NCBI RefSeq assembly: GCF_001306115.1 | Contig: NZ_LGCL01000021.1 | Span: 62,001-126,000 of the forward strand | Reading direction: 5' to 3' | DNA from: Ornatilinea apprima | GTDB taxonomy: Bacteria; Chloroflexota; Anaerolineae; Anaerolineales; Anaerolineaceae | DNA: 64,000 nt | Translations under genes and position numbers: made by a program | Shown: piece by piece, positions 63,694-64,000 of the stretch | Layout of the letters: every line of letters begins with the position of its first letter | Numbering within the stretch: the stretch's first letter is position 1 | The notes under the pieces: model-generated | Databases searched by the model: none | The model's input: only the letters and a program-made list of their open reading frames with translations | Told to the model about the DNA's origin: nothing

Positions 63694-64000
63694 TTAATCA
63701 CTAATCTTTTCCTGCGGGCCTAATACAGGGATGGGTTTGCGAATCCAGACATCGAAAATGGCGGTTGCTGTTGCTGGAATTTCGCGGATAGACCAGATGG
63801 CGCGTGAAGTGCGCGAATAATTGCGCAGGTCCGAGGCGTAGCCGGTTGATTGAATCCCCATGTTTTTGCATAGGTACAGAGCCCTGGGCAGGTGGAATTG
63901 CTGGGTTACCAGGATGGCGTTCTTGACCCCGAAGATATGCCGGGCGCGGTAACAGGTATCGTAAGTACGGCGGCCGGCAAAATCCTGCACAATGTCTTCG
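63694..64000 (-). CDS. DUF218/SanA-YdcF family protein, C-terminal part (start outside window)
   Basis: The frame is open to the last base, so only the C-terminal part of about 101 residues is present. The segments RRTYDTCYRARHIFG, ILVTQQFHLPRALYLC and GYASDLR are typical of the SanA subgroup of DUF218. Its members are membrane-anchored proteins of the cell envelope; the activity is not established. The stop is 52 bases before the HD gene, on the same strand. Confidence 0.85.
   Translation of the reverse strand, partial: EDIVQDFAGRRTYDTCYRARHIFGVKNAILVTQQFHLPRALYLCKNMGIQSTGYASDLRNYSRTSRAIWSIREIPATATAIFDVWIRKPIPVLGPQEKISD

Noticed and set aside
1..64000. Mobile elements, integrase, att sites
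   Set aside because: No transposase, integrase or long direct or inverted repeat flanking a gene block was seen, and composition is even across the window.

Overview
The window looks like a chromosomal segment of a Chloroflexota bacterium, probably of the Anaerolineae type. This is inferred from gene content. It carries DUF2298 ('YYY') giant membrane proteins, FW-domain (NBR1-Ig-like) lipoproteins with Thr/Pro-rich linkers, a zinc-ribbon/topoisomerase I fusion, and mevalonate kinase next to isopentenyl phosphate kinase. Base composition is even and moderately GC-rich. I saw no insertion sequence, prophage, CRISPR array, tRNA or rRNA. No gene-free stretch exceeds about 220 bases, and most short gaps hold a promoter, a terminator or both.

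Layout. (1) 1-3846, plus strand: the 3' part of uvrA, a LysM membrane protein and a TolB-like propeller protein. (2) 3850-13053, minus strand: an envelope region with queG, two FW-domain lipoproteins flanking a polytopic GT-C-like protein, and an operon of M23 lipoprotein, PD40 propeller protein and second M23 lipoprotein. (3) 13164-15488, minus: a DUF1015 protein and a DegV/FakB lipid-binding protein. (4) 15708-22896, plus: ffh, rpsP, khpA, rimM, dprA, manC, topA, a translation, DNA-processing and cell-wall housekeeping run with overlapping or near-overlapping genes. (5) 23035-24096, plus: a two-TM protein of unknown function. (6) 24158-29716, minus: a UbiA/DPPR-synthase-like prenyltransferase, mevalonate kinase, isopentenyl phosphate kinase, dgt, greA and a flavodiiron protein. 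(7) 29775-48401, plus: tlyA and lepA, then a surface-glycan set (LPG-synthase-like flippase, sugar epimerase, GT4, methyltransferase and four large polytopic GT-C/DUF2298 proteins, one of 1756 aa). (8) 48426-61867, plus: plsC, cmk, a C69 Ntn hydrolase, a large sensor histidine kinase, rpoC without rpoB, and gyrA with an H1-like tail. (9) 61925-64000, minus: a TIM-barrel/NTF2 fusion, an HD phosphohydrolase and a partial DUF218/SanA gene.

How it fits together. Mevalonate kinase plus IPK points to the phosphomevalonate-decarboxylase route to isopentenyl diphosphate. Polyprenyl phosphate from that route would feed the neighbouring DPPR-synthase-like enzyme and the lipid-linked sugar donors expected for GT-C enzymes. 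ManC and the epimerase would supply nucleotide sugars. The window can therefore be read as a polyprenol-to-surface-glycan region set among housekeeping genes; this is inference. A second theme is regulatory. Several genes without a Shine-Dalgarno sequence (ubiA-like, lepA, the 1756-aa gene, the histidine kinase, possibly tlyA and the 769-aa gene) have a sigma70-like -10 box 6-16 nt before the start codon, suggesting leaderless or very short-leader mRNAs. rpoC instead has a strong promoter, a roughly 140-nt leader with a 14-codon ORF, and a hairpin.
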